NCBI GenBank assembly: GCA_029959085.1
Contig: JARWIR010000003.1
Location: 30,519,505-30,583,504 of the forward strand
Direction of reading: 5' to 3'
Length of the DNA stretch: 64,000 nucleotides
Origin: Nemophila menziesii
Lineage: Eukaryota; Streptophyta; Magnoliopsida; Boraginales; Hydrophyllaceae
Positions 1-10,199 of the stretch are shown one piece after another. A program made the translations under genes and the position numbers. Each line of letters begins with the position of its first letter. Positions within the stretch are counted from its first letter, which is position 1. The notes beneath the pieces were generated by a model. The model made no database searches. It saw nothing but the letters and a program-made list of their open reading frames with translations, and had not been told where the DNA came from.

Positions 1-753
1 ATGGACCAAAACCAAAATGATCTTCTTTTCCATCAGCAAGCAAGAAAGATCTGCATAATTTATGTACTATTTATTTATATGTAGCTATTATGCTATGCTC
101 AATCTAGAACTATTGTGGATGTAATAGTCTAGGGCTAACTGAACTTGTTTTTCTTATCCTCTGGTATGGGTTTTGGTTGGTAGACTATTTAGTGCACTGG
201 GACCAAAAAGTTAAGACTTTAGTGCAAGTTGTGTGTTTTTTGTACTTTTGTGCATTAGAATATTTATCTATTGTGGAACACTATGTCATGCCAGTAAGTA
301 AGGAATCTGCTTTAGTTTGTGACTACTTTTATATTTTTCTACTCATTAATTATTTTATGAATTAAATTGCATTAACTTCAACACAATCTCACTAACACGA
401 CAACATTTTAGTTACGCAAATGTACACCAATACTATATTACAACTATAAAACAAACAAATATATACGTAGTTTGAAAATAATAACACAACCTCCTAAAAA
501 AAACACCTATAAAAACAGTCTACTAACTTAAACACTCTATCCCTTAACAACTGCCAGTCTAATCCCTTATAAATTACAACTCATGCCAGTTTGCCCCCTA
601 ACAAATACAACAAATGCCAATTTGCCCCCTCACTTTTGGTTGGTAAGAAAATTGATGTTTATGGATTTGTGGTCCACTACTGTCTTTCTCCGTAGCAGCT
701 ATGTTTATACATTAGACATATACTGAGTTTAACTACTTTACATAACAGAAGAA
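1..753. other. No gene recognised; left part of a possible MULE
   Basis: I see no coding region here. From about 530 to 640 the sequence repeats a motif ending in cccctaac or ccccctcac every 30 to 40 bases. Its style resembles the reverse complement of the right-hand region at 1,820-1,951. This could be the left subterminal part of the element that carries the GRF gene, but no left terminus could be found. Confidence 0.3.
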
Positions 754-915
754 ATGCTACATTCATTGAAAACACAACAACACATTACACAAAAGAGTAC
801 TCAATCCCCAGACAACAAAACAAACTGCCTTATACTACTACACGAAACTGAAACTAAAACAATAGCAAACCAAAACAACGCCACTACAACAAAAACCACC
901 ATACAACTAGAACTA

Positions 916-1545
916 CTACATCAAGCAACTAAACCCCCAAGTTTTGAAAAGGATGATGATAACCATCAACAAACAACTACATTTCAAAATCAAGTTCTCA
1001 CTTGTCAATCCCTTCATCACCCCCTTAAGACGGAGCATCTCATCTTCTACAACCTTAACTTTCGCAGACTCGAAGATCAAAGCTTGGTTTTCTTTTTTTC
1101 GCACTTCCTCCAATTCCTCAGCAACTCCTTGAAGCTCGGCTTCCAACTCCTTCACTTTTGCAGACTCCATCTTCAAGTCTTCCCAAGCTTTGTTTTTTAA
1201 TTGATTCATTTCCTCCAAATCTGAAGCCAACAGATTCATCTTCGTCCCCAATGCATCAAGTTCTAACGGGTGGAACTCGATTTCTTTCAATAGCCCACGA
1301 ATTACCGAAACACTACGTTCTCCCATAGGCTCGTCAATCCAAGCAAAGAAATTGCAATCCTTCGTCGAACACCACCACATACACCTGTAAAATCTCCTAC
1401 CTGGATTCTCCGCAGTCCAAGAAGTGTGCTCTCTAGCTTGGAATCCACACCTGCAATAGGGAGCGCGAGAAGAACTGGAGCCCACGCTATCGGATGAGTA
1501 GGGTGACATGATTGTTGTTACAAGACTCTTACTTGCCGAGTTCAA
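916..1545 (-). CDS. GRF-type zinc-finger protein with coiled coil and C-terminal membrane anchor
   Basis: The 209-residue product has a GRF zinc finger near the N terminus: the pair C31-x-C33, then NPGRRFYRC (47-55), then CNFFAWID from residue 64, giving probable zinc ligands C31, C33, C55 and C64. Residues about 95-175 are rich in E, K and L and should form a coiled coil. The last 20 or so residues are hydrophobic and look like a tail anchor. This layout matches the plant proteins annotated as At1g43920-like or At4g04775-like, which are numerous and of unknown function. GRF fingers in other proteins bind single-stranded nucleic acid; that role is not shown here. Met1 at 1,545 is chosen because a CT-rich leader and a TATA box lie upstream; Met13 (SPYSSDS) is an alternative. 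The frame is open throughout. It could be a single-exon host gene or the cargo of a Mutator-like element. Confidence 0.7.
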   Translation of the reverse strand: MNSASKSLVTTIMSPYSSDSVGSSSSRAPYCRCGFQAREHTSWTAENPGRRFYRCMWWCSTKDCNFFAWIDEPMGERSVSVIRGLLKEIEFHPLELDALGTKMNLLASDLEEMNQLKNKAWEDLKMESAKVKELEAELQGVAEELEEVRKKENQALIFESAKVKVVEDEMLRLKGVMKGLTSENLILKCSCLLMVIIILFKTWGFSCLM

Positions 1546-1670
1546 AAAGGGAACAATGAAAAATTGCAGAGTTAGGGTTCTTCGGTTGTGTTCTTCCCCA
1601 AATCGTGAGAGAGAGAAAGAGAGAGAGAGTTTAATTTTGTGGTTTTTTATTTTTGTTTATTAATTTTCTG

Positions 1671-1680
1671 TATATTTATA
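1671..1680 (-). promoter_or_regulatory. TATA box of the GRF gene
   Basis: On the minus strand this reads TATAAATATA, about 125 bases upstream of the chosen ATG. A CT-repeat leader lies between (about 1,605-1,630), typical of plant 5' UTRs. Spacing and context fit; no expression evidence is available. Confidence 0.45.
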
Positions 1681-1888
1681 CTTAATAGAAAATGTGATTT
1701 ACCAATCTTACCCCTCTAAAAAAATAAAAATAAAATACGTTAAAAAAAATTAATTTTTTAATTAAAAAAAAAAAAGTTAACGGCGCGCGTGTGATGCACG
1801 CTGCGACTTAACGGTAAATTTGGACGGAAAATGGACACAGGGGGCATCGAGTCACGAAACTAAAGTTTAGGGGTCAACTAGTCGCATT

Positions 1889-1951
1889 TTAAACTTTGGG
1901 GGGCAGTCTGTCAATCGGCCCAAAGTTCGGGGGTAAACAGTGTATTTGCTC
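1889..1951 (+). repeat. Mutator-like right terminus and subterminal repeats
   Basis: The strand ends in ...gtatttgctc at 1,951, i.e. GAGCAAATAC when read inward. That is also the start of the right TIR of the MITE at 26,329-26,724. Inside it, G-rich motifs (ggggcatcgag, ggggtcaact, ggggcagtc, gggggtaaac) recur every 30-40 bases. The matching left end was not found, so the assignment rests on one terminus. Confidence 0.35.
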
Positions 1952-1960
1952 TTATTAATA

Positions 1961-3145
1961 AATCCTCCAAAGTTCAAACATGACCCAACCTACCGCCAAT
2001 CCAAACCCTCACTTTAGCCCAAGAAGCCATCATAATTATTTTCCTAACTAGGTTGCACACATTAAAATTGAAAGTTTTTACGTAATGGCCCAAGAGTGGC
2101 ACAAATAGTTACTTTTATCCAGAAAACCGACAGTGTGGCCCAAACCAGCAGTTTCTTTTTTTGTTCAACAAACCAGCAGATTTCGAGTCATTTTATTTAA
2201 TTAAACCGCCTTGCCTCACACCTCTCCATATAACCCAACATCAGACCCTCCATCCTAAACATCTCACATTTGTATTGTCAACCTAAACACCATGTAACTG
2301 CCGGATCAAACTCAATGTGTCATCCTGTCCTGACCCTTATGATTCCACCCAGCTAAATCCAATGCCTCTTGTCGTATTACCACTTACCCCACAAATCTTT
2401 TTGTTTATAATCCAATTGCTCTTTTCAAATATTCTCTAAATCTGCGCCCGATGATATACCATCTCCATATACCTTGGTTCATAATAGTTTTTTATGTCTT
2501 TCCACCCTCTATGACGCACCTCTTGTTTTGAAAACCTCCCCTGACATACCTATACTTTTTAAATTTAGGTTCCTCATACTAGATATAATTCTACAACCGA
2601 CTCTGAACACAGACTAGGCCTATCCAATTCTTCTGTTGTCCCCTTCGCTTACGATATTGCTTCCTAACTGGAGAGTAGAGTAATCTGAACCCATAACTAA
2701 CAAACCAAATAACCACAACATAGAGAATAAGTAAAATAATCAGACTCCAAGGTGTTCTGAATGAAACAGTAGAGTGAAAGGAAAGTGTATAAAGAACAAT
2801 TATTCTCTATGTTGGAATATAAATCTCCTTTAATTTGTTTTCCTCAGAGTATCAGATTAGTGTATCAGATTATTAGATACTTGAGGTTCTGGGTTCGAGT
2901 CTATCCACCGCCACCCATTTTGATATCTCCACGTGCATTGCTTAGATCAATCCATCTCGAGCGTGTTAGAGTACAAAATCTTCTAAAATCTGTTATCCGC
3001 CTTCTTCTAACCGTTCGTACTTTTAATTAAGTTGACAATTAACACTCTCCATCCAATTCTTTTTTTGTTCAAACTCTCCATCCCGTGGTTAGCGAGGTGT
3101 CTTATGAATTATTACGTAATATCTTGGATATACTACCATTTTGTG
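1961..3145. other. No gene recognised
   Basis: The six frames are closed or low in complexity. At 2,885-2,901 the sequence ggttctgggttcgagtc resembles a Pol III B box, and a SINE relic could sit around 2,850-3,000. I could not place an A box, a tail or a target duplication. Confidence 0.3.
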
Positions 3146-3154
3146 AAAATATAA

Positions 3155-3331
3155 GAGTAATGATCTATACAACCTAAATTTATACCACCCAACATACCAT
3201 TCATGACGTGGCGTGATTTGGTTGGAAGTAAATCGTCAATTGAATCGAAAAAATAAATAGATTAACGATTTACTTCCATTCAAATCACGCCACGTCATGG
3301 GTGGTATATTGGGTGGAATATATCATTACTC
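3155..3331. mobile_element. Mutator-type MITE, 177 bp, perfect 9-bp TSD
   Basis: The termini are gagtaatgat and atcattactc, and almost the whole element is an inverted repeat (gtggcgtgatttggttgg on the left, ccaaatcacgccac-like on the right). The flanks are identical 9-mers, aaaatataa at 3,146-3,154 and 3,332-3,340. A 9-bp target duplication is the hallmark of Mutator-like transposition. There is no coding capacity. A sister copy lies at 17,740-17,916. Confidence 0.9.
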
Positions 3332-3364
3332 AAAATATAAATGTATTGTTATGACCTAATGGAA

Positions 3365-3537
3365 GAGTAATGATATATATAATTTTTTCTTCACCATGAA
3401 AAAGTTTTAAATACCAATAAGATCGTTTTTCTTTTCTAATTATTAATGTTTTCTTTCTTTTGTTTAATACCACATAGTGTGACATATATGAGGTAATACG
3501 GTGGTGAAGCAAAGATGGGTGATACATAGTATTGCTC
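3365..3537. mobile_element. Second, more diverged Mutator-type MITE
   Basis: It begins gagtaatgatatata and ends tacatagtattgctc, again an imperfect terminal inverted repeat with GAG...CTC ends, about 173 bp. The flanking 9-mers ctaatggaa and ttacaggaa match at 6 of 9 positions, consistent with a decayed duplication. It lies 33 bp from the MITE at 3,155-3,331. Confidence 0.5.
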
Positions 3538-3639
3538 TTACAGGAAAGGATTATTTGACCTAATGAGGAGAGACCTTTATTATAAATGGAGATCATTATG
3601 CTACGTATAAAAAAATTACACGTAAGGATAGGGATGGGG

Positions 3640-4104
3640 ATTTAAATACTTTTGCAAGAAATGTATTGGTACGTCGGGTCAAACCGGTGAACATAGTTAA
3701 ATAAAATGCTGATAGATCTTTTGGAAATAGCAAATGGATAAGGGGATTATTATGGGAATATTAATGGTGAATTTATATGTGGTTTTTGAGGAAGGAGCAT
3801 GGTAACAACGGCATACCATTATGAAAACAAAGCGCTGCTCTTTGGGATCTGAATGGTTGTGGAAAAAGGATATGAAAGAGTGTATACAAAGACGGATTCG
3901 CAGGGATTATTTGCGTTAGTGAAGGGCGATGGAAAACCTCAAATTCATCTTGAAACATCACTAGAATCGTGTTTGGAGATACTTACAACTCGGGAACTTT
4001 TTGAGGTTAATCATGTGCATCGAGAAGCAAACGCGTGTGCGGATTGGATGACGAAAATGGGAGCGACATCATTGGTAGAGTCGTGCATTGATCAAGACCC
4101 TTGA
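3640..4104 (+). pseudogene. RNase H-like (RVT_3) relic
   Basis: The open part (3,853-4,104) reads GYERVYTKTDSQGLFALV, then FEVNHVHREANACADWMTKMG. That is the C-terminal half of the plant RNase H-like domain that ends many LINE ORFs and also occurs in host-encoded RVT_3 proteins. The TDSQ aspartate and the final N-x-C-A-D motif are present. The upstream half (G-x-WIRGYYGNINGEF, E-x-AW) can be followed in other frames from about 3,640, so the domain has several frameshifts. No poly(A) tail or reverse transcriptase is attached. It is a dead fragment of a LINE or of an RVT_3 host gene. Confidence 0.65.
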
Positions 4105-5222
4105 AGGTTTATGGTGTCTTCTTACTTTAGATAAGTGTGGTGTGTGGATATGCCATGGTTAGGAGTACTTTATGTACATACTGATATTTTGTAAATTTTA
4201 TTAGCTTAATGGTCTTTTGACCTCAAATATATAGTAAAAAGTTTATATGATTAACATAGCGAACAAATTTACCAATATAAACCTTTGTGTTTTTCTTACA
4301 AGTGATAATATATTAAACCAGAACAAAAATACAAGAGTTGATTACATAAATAAAAAAGAGAAATAATCTATATGTACATATAATTTAAGCAAACACCGAA
4401 CATAATTAACTGATTCTTGTTTTTTCCAGTTGTCCTAATAGAAAGTGTAGATGTGAGTTTCTACAATACAGATCAAGGGTCAGGGTCCTTTATCCTTTTG
4501 AAGTGATACTTGAACATGTACAAATTCAATGATTTGAATAGGGATTTTTTGGGTAGGAGGTCCGCGATCTAAAGATGTTCAAGTCGTGGTTCTTCACCTA
4601 GGATGGGTGAAAATTCGAGAGAGTCGGTTATTGAATGGTTAAGGTGATGTTCCTGAGAGTATGTTGCTTACACATTGTCTGAGTGTATGTCTTGTTATCC
4701 CTCTACGTGAAGAGATACATACATATGTGACTTACTTGTCTTCCAAGTTACTATCTAGCAATCCTAATGGTCTTCTCTTGGAAGCCCAAGTTATAAAGGT
4801 ACTAGATAACTTCCAGGACCCACAAGTAATATACCACCAAACCATATAGAAGGATTATTTACTATCCTTAATGGATCAGACTCATCTTAGTTCGTAATTG
4901 ATACCCTTCTTCTGAGTCAAACCCATTTCACTAGGACTACACGAATCTTTCATGGGCTTATCAAAGCAAGCCGTAATTTTTTCCAATAGAGATTTTCCTT
5001 ACTCTCTAACTTAACAAACTTTTTATTTTATAATGTAGTTAACAGATCGAATCGTCTAACTACCATATGTCTCATAACTACCAGTAACTTGGATCCAATC
5101 AAGGATACAAACAAAAAGATGTTGACGTACCCAACTGATCACAAGAGCTTACCTAGTTGTGGCGTCTGGATTTTAAATATCACCTCCAGGGAGGTTGAAA
5201 GAATATATGATCTCTTTTTTTT
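4105..5222. other. No gene recognised
   Basis: No domain or repeat family was identified. The last 70 bases (about 5,150-5,215) resemble 6,800-6,880 on the other side of the solo LTR (see findings). Confidence 0.3.
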
Positions 5223-6794
5223 TGATGGGTTAATCTATTCACGGGACATCTTTTTGGGTGTTTATTAGGCCTAAGTGAGGATTTGTTCTCCAATATTCGA
5301 CATATTGTACTTTTATCTCCTATTATGGACTATTTATTATTTATTGATCTTTTGTCCCTTAATTGTGCATTAAGTGTGTAGATTTTTAAGCACATGGTTA
5401 CCACAAGATGCCAAGATGACGAGGAGAAGTAAAAAATTCAAGACTAACCCCATGCCAAAGCGCAAAAGGAATATTTGACCACGTTTAGAAAGCGAAAGCT
5501 TGTGATGTCTAGATTTGAGAAGTGAATTGTTCGAGGTGCCACGCAATATTGAAAAGGATTTTGGAGGAGCCATTTCATATCTAGATATGATTTGAAGTCA
5601 GGATCACGTAGGGTTTGATGGTTTTCGATTCGAAGCTGAAATGAAGAAATTATGCTAATTGTCGTTTTCGTGGTCCGAACTAGAAATCTCATTATAAAAA
5701 CACTTTTGGGTTGGCTTAGGTCAAGGAAAAGAGGCCCACAAGCCATTAAGCATTTTTATACATATATATACTAGCAATTAATATTAGATAATCACTTTTG
5801 GGCAGAATTTGGGCAACCTTTAGTCATTTTAGAAGAGAAGAAGCTCCTGGAGTAGAGAGAAGAAGAAGAAGAAGAAGAAGAAGAAGAAGAAGAAGAAGAA
5901 GAAGAAGAAGAAGAAGAAGAAGAAGAAGAAGAAGAAGAAGAAGAAGAAGAAGAAGAAGAAGAAGAAGAAGACAACAAGGATATCCACTATTGTTGGACCA
6001 TTCCACCTCCGTTTTTAGTAATTCCTCATTTTATTTTTATTATTTTTTGTAGTGAACATGATTCTTTCACTTTTAATTATTGTTTTTTTTTATTTTCATT
6101 ATGAACTAAACACTTTATTGCTTGATAATTGCTTATGTGTGAACCCTAGGATACTAAATTGATTTCATTTGGATTTTGGGATTTTTTTATTTAAATAAGT
6201 TGAGTTTATTTTCGTTGGCTATAGATCTTATACTTAATTCCACTTGTATTTTGATTACGTATTAAGTAGTCAGGGTAATCGAATTAGCATCCGAGAGGGG
6301 GGTTTGGTTATGGACATAGTATTATAAGCGCATGTTGTGCGTTAGTGAGTAGACGGGTCTTGACTAGTAAGGTAGTTAATAGGGTTAGGTTTATCTCTTA
6401 GAATTTGAGTAAGTGAGCTCTCTAAGTCGACTCTTGCGTGAGTTAGAGAGAATATTGAATCCCGATTAGCGTGAAATCACCAATTTTACCTTACATTGAG
6501 AAACATCGAATTAGTTGACTTCGGGAAATACTAGCAAGACTCAAGCATCTCTATTATCTTATTAACCCTTTGTTTCAATTTCATTTTTATTTTAGCAATT
6601 ATAATATAAAACCAAACCAATAGCATATTTACTTCATTGTTATTTCATTCATAAATTATACTTTGGAAACACATTGACTTAACCTTAATAATCCCTATGA
6701 AGATGATACACCGCGGAACTTACTTTATATTACTTGTTAACAACATGTACACTTGTGGGAAGTAACCCTCCTTGTGTTGATTTATTATACACCA
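5223..6794 (+). mobile_element. Probable solo LTR, gypsy type
   Basis: The stretch starts TGATGGG, carries a weak form of the inverted repeat seen in the other LTRs here (cgggacatctttttgggtg), and ends tatacACCA. Its length (1.57 kb) matches the other gypsy LTRs in the window (1.51-1.57 kb). The second half has the same flavour as they do (gaaccctagg, G-runs near 6,290, ...gaacttacttt...). No primer-binding site follows and no 5-bp target duplication is clear (ttttt versus ttggg). It contains the (AAG)n tract. Confidence 0.5.
5859..5971. repeat. (AAG)n microsatellite, about 37 units
   Basis: This is an uninterrupted AAG/GAA triplet run of about 113 bp. It keeps all three frames on each strand open and yields spurious poly-Arg, poly-Ser and poly-Leu reading frames. 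Confidence 0.97.
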
Positions 6795-6864
6795 TTGGGA
6801 TGACAATATACCCAGTTGGAGGTGTCTAACTTTTGGGTCCTCTATCTAGGGAGGTCAAAAGAAT

Positions 6865-7105
6865 TTACCCAAAGATCTTTCCTTCATCATTTGTGAGTTC
6901 TTTGTAGGGAATGAAAAGGACATGATTCATGATTCCCCAAATATCATAGTCAAAGTTTTGAAGATGAATTTTCACCTTCTTCTTCCAATTTCTATAATTT
7001 GCTCTTGCAAGAAGAGGGGTTTTAGTAGTAGAATCATCTTCCATGTGGTTAGCTTTCATGCCATTTACTCAATACGTTTAAGTTACAAATTAGAATTAGG
7101 CTCTA
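6865..7105 (-). pseudogene. Copia gag (UBN2) fragment, split by E1
   Basis: The minus-strand frame contains LLARANYRNWKKKVKIHL followed by DYDIWGIM. This is the (F)xGxNYxxWK...L.xxDxxLW pattern at the start of copia gag polyproteins. The preceding part lies beyond E1 at 16,960-16,868, where a 31-codon frame starts MSLNNSNGSS, and a primer-binding site sits at 17,006-17,018. So a minus-strand copia element was cut in its gag by the gypsy insertion at 7,106-16,867. The frame stops after GKIFG at 6,865. No protease or pol was recognised further left. Confidence 0.65.
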
Positions 7106-8625
7106 TGGTGTCGCCTATGGTGTGATAAAAATAAGATAAAATTAAGTCTAGAAAACTACGCACTCTCACCCTAGACATGCACAGTACTGCAAGTATTACA
7201 GGACGTATGCAAGTTTTAGTTGATAAGTTGAGTTCGTTCTCAGGGATTTAGTGTGCTAGTCGAATGGGTAGCAATAACGAGTAAGCAATAATTAATTAAA
7301 AGACAGAAAATTAAAGGAATAGATTTCGAAAATAACTAATTAAACTAGGAAAAATAAAGACAATAAAATAAATACGAAGAATATGAGATGAGAAGTATAG
7401 CTTAGGTTTTGCTAGTATGCACTAATCCTTCTAATTCTTTCTATTAGATCTAGTTAATAAGGGAGAATATTAGCTCTTGTATACTTAGTAAGGATTCTAA
7501 ATTCCCATTCCTTAGACCTTGAGAGCGACTAAGGGGGCTACGGACACACCACGAGGCTGGTTCAAATAGGGTTATCAAGCGCTACCAAGGCCCTAAGCAA
7601 TCAATTTCCATACATGGTGATAGTGATATACCCTAATGACTATCTAGGTAGAATCAGTTTTGTCAGGACTGATATCGACACTAGACGTTATGTGGTGTTT
7701 CAATAATTACACACCCAGCTAAGGTGATCATCTAATTACTATTAAGAAAGCCTAAAGTGGACAGGCAATAAATCAAAACACATAAACAAATATAAAGGTA
7801 AGAAGCTAATATCAGATTAAAACATGTAATTCCCAAAGAAACTTAGATAGAAAGAAATTAGAATTCATAGATTATACATGATGCAAAACCCAAGCTATGG
7901 GTAGTTTAGTTCATACCTGAAGGAAATAAACTAAAAGAAATAATAAAAGACATCATCTTGCTCTCTACAATAAACTGGAAGAATAAAACCTTAAGAACTA
8001 ATTACTATGAGGCAAGGATGATTTACAAGTGATATAAGGGTGTATTTATAGGTGTTTAGAAGACCTAATTCGTTTTCTTGAAGGAGAGTTTAACTAATGG
8101 ACTCCAAGCCCAACTTAAATTCGTAACCCTAAAAACATGAAATCAGACCCGTTTTTCGTTTGGTCCTAGCAGCTTCAATTTTCATCCGTTTGATGCGTAT
8201 GAATATATCAAATTCATCGTCTCGGAAAGATATTCAACTTTTCTCTTGACCGTTTCTCCAAATTCCACACCGTTTTTGAGATATAAGCTGATTTATGGTC
8301 GTAGGTGCAGAAATTCAGGATTAAGGCAGGTTTTCCTTTTCCATGTTTTTAGCTTTTCTTTCCTTTATTTCCAAGTTCCATGCTTATCTCTTTCCATATC
8401 TTGTAGTCTTTGACTTGGACTCTAATTAATCTCCATAATTATCTTTAAAGCTTCACACTAAATAAATAATTAAACCCAATATGCTCTAAAAATATTATTT
8501 TACTAAATCAAGACTCAAAATAGGAAAGTGCACTATTTCTCAAGAAAATCGACTATTATGACTTCTAAATCACTAAAAATGATGTCTCATCCTAATATAA
8601 ATCTATCACAAATGAGGAGATATCA
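7106..8625 (-). repeat. E1 3' LTR (1,520 bp)
   Basis: On the plus strand it runs TGGTGTCGCC...GGAGATATCA, the reverse of a TGAT...ACACCA LTR; the C of the expected ACATCA has become T. A TATA-like ctataaatac lies at 8,042-8,051 (minus). The outer 46 bp (8,580-8,625) form the inverted repeat described in findings. It is visibly diverged, with indels, from the 5' LTR. Confidence 0.9.
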
Positions 8626-8640
8626 AGACCCCCAACTCAA
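8626..8640 (-). other. E1 polypurine tract
   Basis: On the minus strand this reads ttgagttgggggtct directly before the 3' LTR, the primer for plus-strand synthesis. E2 has the same sequence before its 3' LTR (33,758-33,772). Confidence 0.85.
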
Positions 8641-10199
8641 AGTTGTATCAAAGATAAAAACAAAGGGAAGTCTTTAAATACACACTTATGGAATTTTCAA
8701 CAGAATGGGAAGAACATAGCAGAATATATAGAATAGACATTAAGAAACAACTCAGAAAATTTCATGCAATAATATTCATAAACTACATACATGTACACTT
8801 CTCATATCCACAATCAACACGGCTTGAATTCAAGATCAAATTAGTTTCGCAATGTAAGAAGGATTGAGACTTTACTCAGTTCCCCAAGGAAGCTATAGAT
8901 TGTTCATCGAACTTAACTAGTATCCACCTAACTACTCTTTAATGACTCAATCACTTCTTAATTACATAGCAAAGAATCAAAAGGTCTTTAAGGTTGTAAT
9001 TTAGGCTTAGGGACGGTATGGTAGTATATTTGGATAATTTGGAGTGAGCTTTTGGCTCTCTCCTCACTAGCCATCAACGAATCGCCCTAGAGCTTGAGTT
9101 ACTCTCATAAAACGTTTCTCACTCAACCCAATGAATTCCTTGATGCACAATTTAGCATCCCCAATAACCCAATTAAAGCATAATACGTTCACATAAAAAT
9201 TCCACTTTGCCGGTGCAAATATATATATTTTCTTTTCAAATCAATTTTTTCTTTTATTATAGCCATGACTCTCTTTTTAATGTTGAGACATCACACTATT
9301 TTTCACATATATATATATTTTTTCTTTTAATATTCTTGTTGGCAAATTTAGCTCGTAGCTTCTTTTTCATTCACTATTACCCTGGCAAAGGGTTACAATA
9401 AAAATCTGTGAATCATCATCAATATAAAGAATAGAGCACAATTAATAAGCTCAAAAATCCCATCCCAATAACAATTCCCATAATGGTGGACCCACCACCC
9501 CAACTCAAGCTCTAAAACAACTGTCTATGCATCACGATTCGAGTGCGGGTCATATGGAAAAGTCCTATAATCTAAAGGGATATGGCTTATAATGTGTTTC
9601 AGTAAAAAGCTTTAGAAAGGCTAGAAGGGGCTGAGAAGGATATAACATATAAAATCAAAATAACAAGGTGGGAAGGTATAAAAAGGCTTAAAGTGGCTTC
9701 AAATATGAAAGAACCGCCTTAATCACTTTCTACACTATGTAATTTCGTTATTTTCTTACCTTTAGCACTTTCATCAAATGGGTTTGTCAACTAGCTTGGA
9801 TCTCACGGCCTACACACTTCTCAAGGTTCCCTGAGATCGAACATACTTTCTATCGCATTGCTCACTAATCTTTTCTTTACTATCAATGTGTGTTTTCCTG
9901 CAAATACTCAAAGCATACAAATAACATAGCTCATAAACATACTACTTACTATCATCAATTCACTGAGCTTATGCTTTCAAGCTATTAAACACACTCTACA
10001 TTTAATTCCCATGTGTCAAAAATTTAATTTCTACCTAAAAACAGAAAAATGGAGATGAGAGACAATGAATCCCCACACCCCCAACTCATAAATGAGCCGT
10101 GTCCCCACGACTCGAAAAAGACTCGAAACAGAAATTAAAATTAGCAGATAAAAGCATTTACAGAAATGGCAAGGAAGAAAGAGAACATACTCTCGAGTC
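8641..10199 (-). other. E1 3' non-coding region
   Basis: No ORF is supported. Several islands are shared in the same order with E2. The sequence around the ccaccccaactcaagctc motif (9,497-9,515) matches 32,935-32,990, 9,110-9,215 matches 33,205-33,300, and the stem-loop at 10,094-10,113 matches 32,368-32,387. Conservation without coding suggests a functional untranslated region or recent common descent. Confidence 0.65.
10094..10113 (-). other. Conserved stem-loop (E1)
   Basis: The minus strand reads gagtcgtggggacacggctc: an 8-bp stem with a GGGA loop and one G-U pair. The equivalent in E2 pairs perfectly. It lies about 90 bases after the stop of the 404-codon ORF, inside a G-rich stretch. 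Confidence 0.6.

Noticed and set aside
754..1200. 148-codon plus-strand frame
   Set aside because: It is antisense to the GRF gene and its 3' UTR; its composition reflects the coiled-coil codons of the opposite strand.
2785..3030. 81-codon plus-strand frame
   Set aside because: No domain; it includes a Pol III B-box-like stretch and looks like repeat sequence.
5792..6052. Open frames of poly-Ser, poly-Leu and poly-Arg
   Set aside because: They are produced by the (AAG)n microsatellite, which has no stop in any frame; they are not genes.
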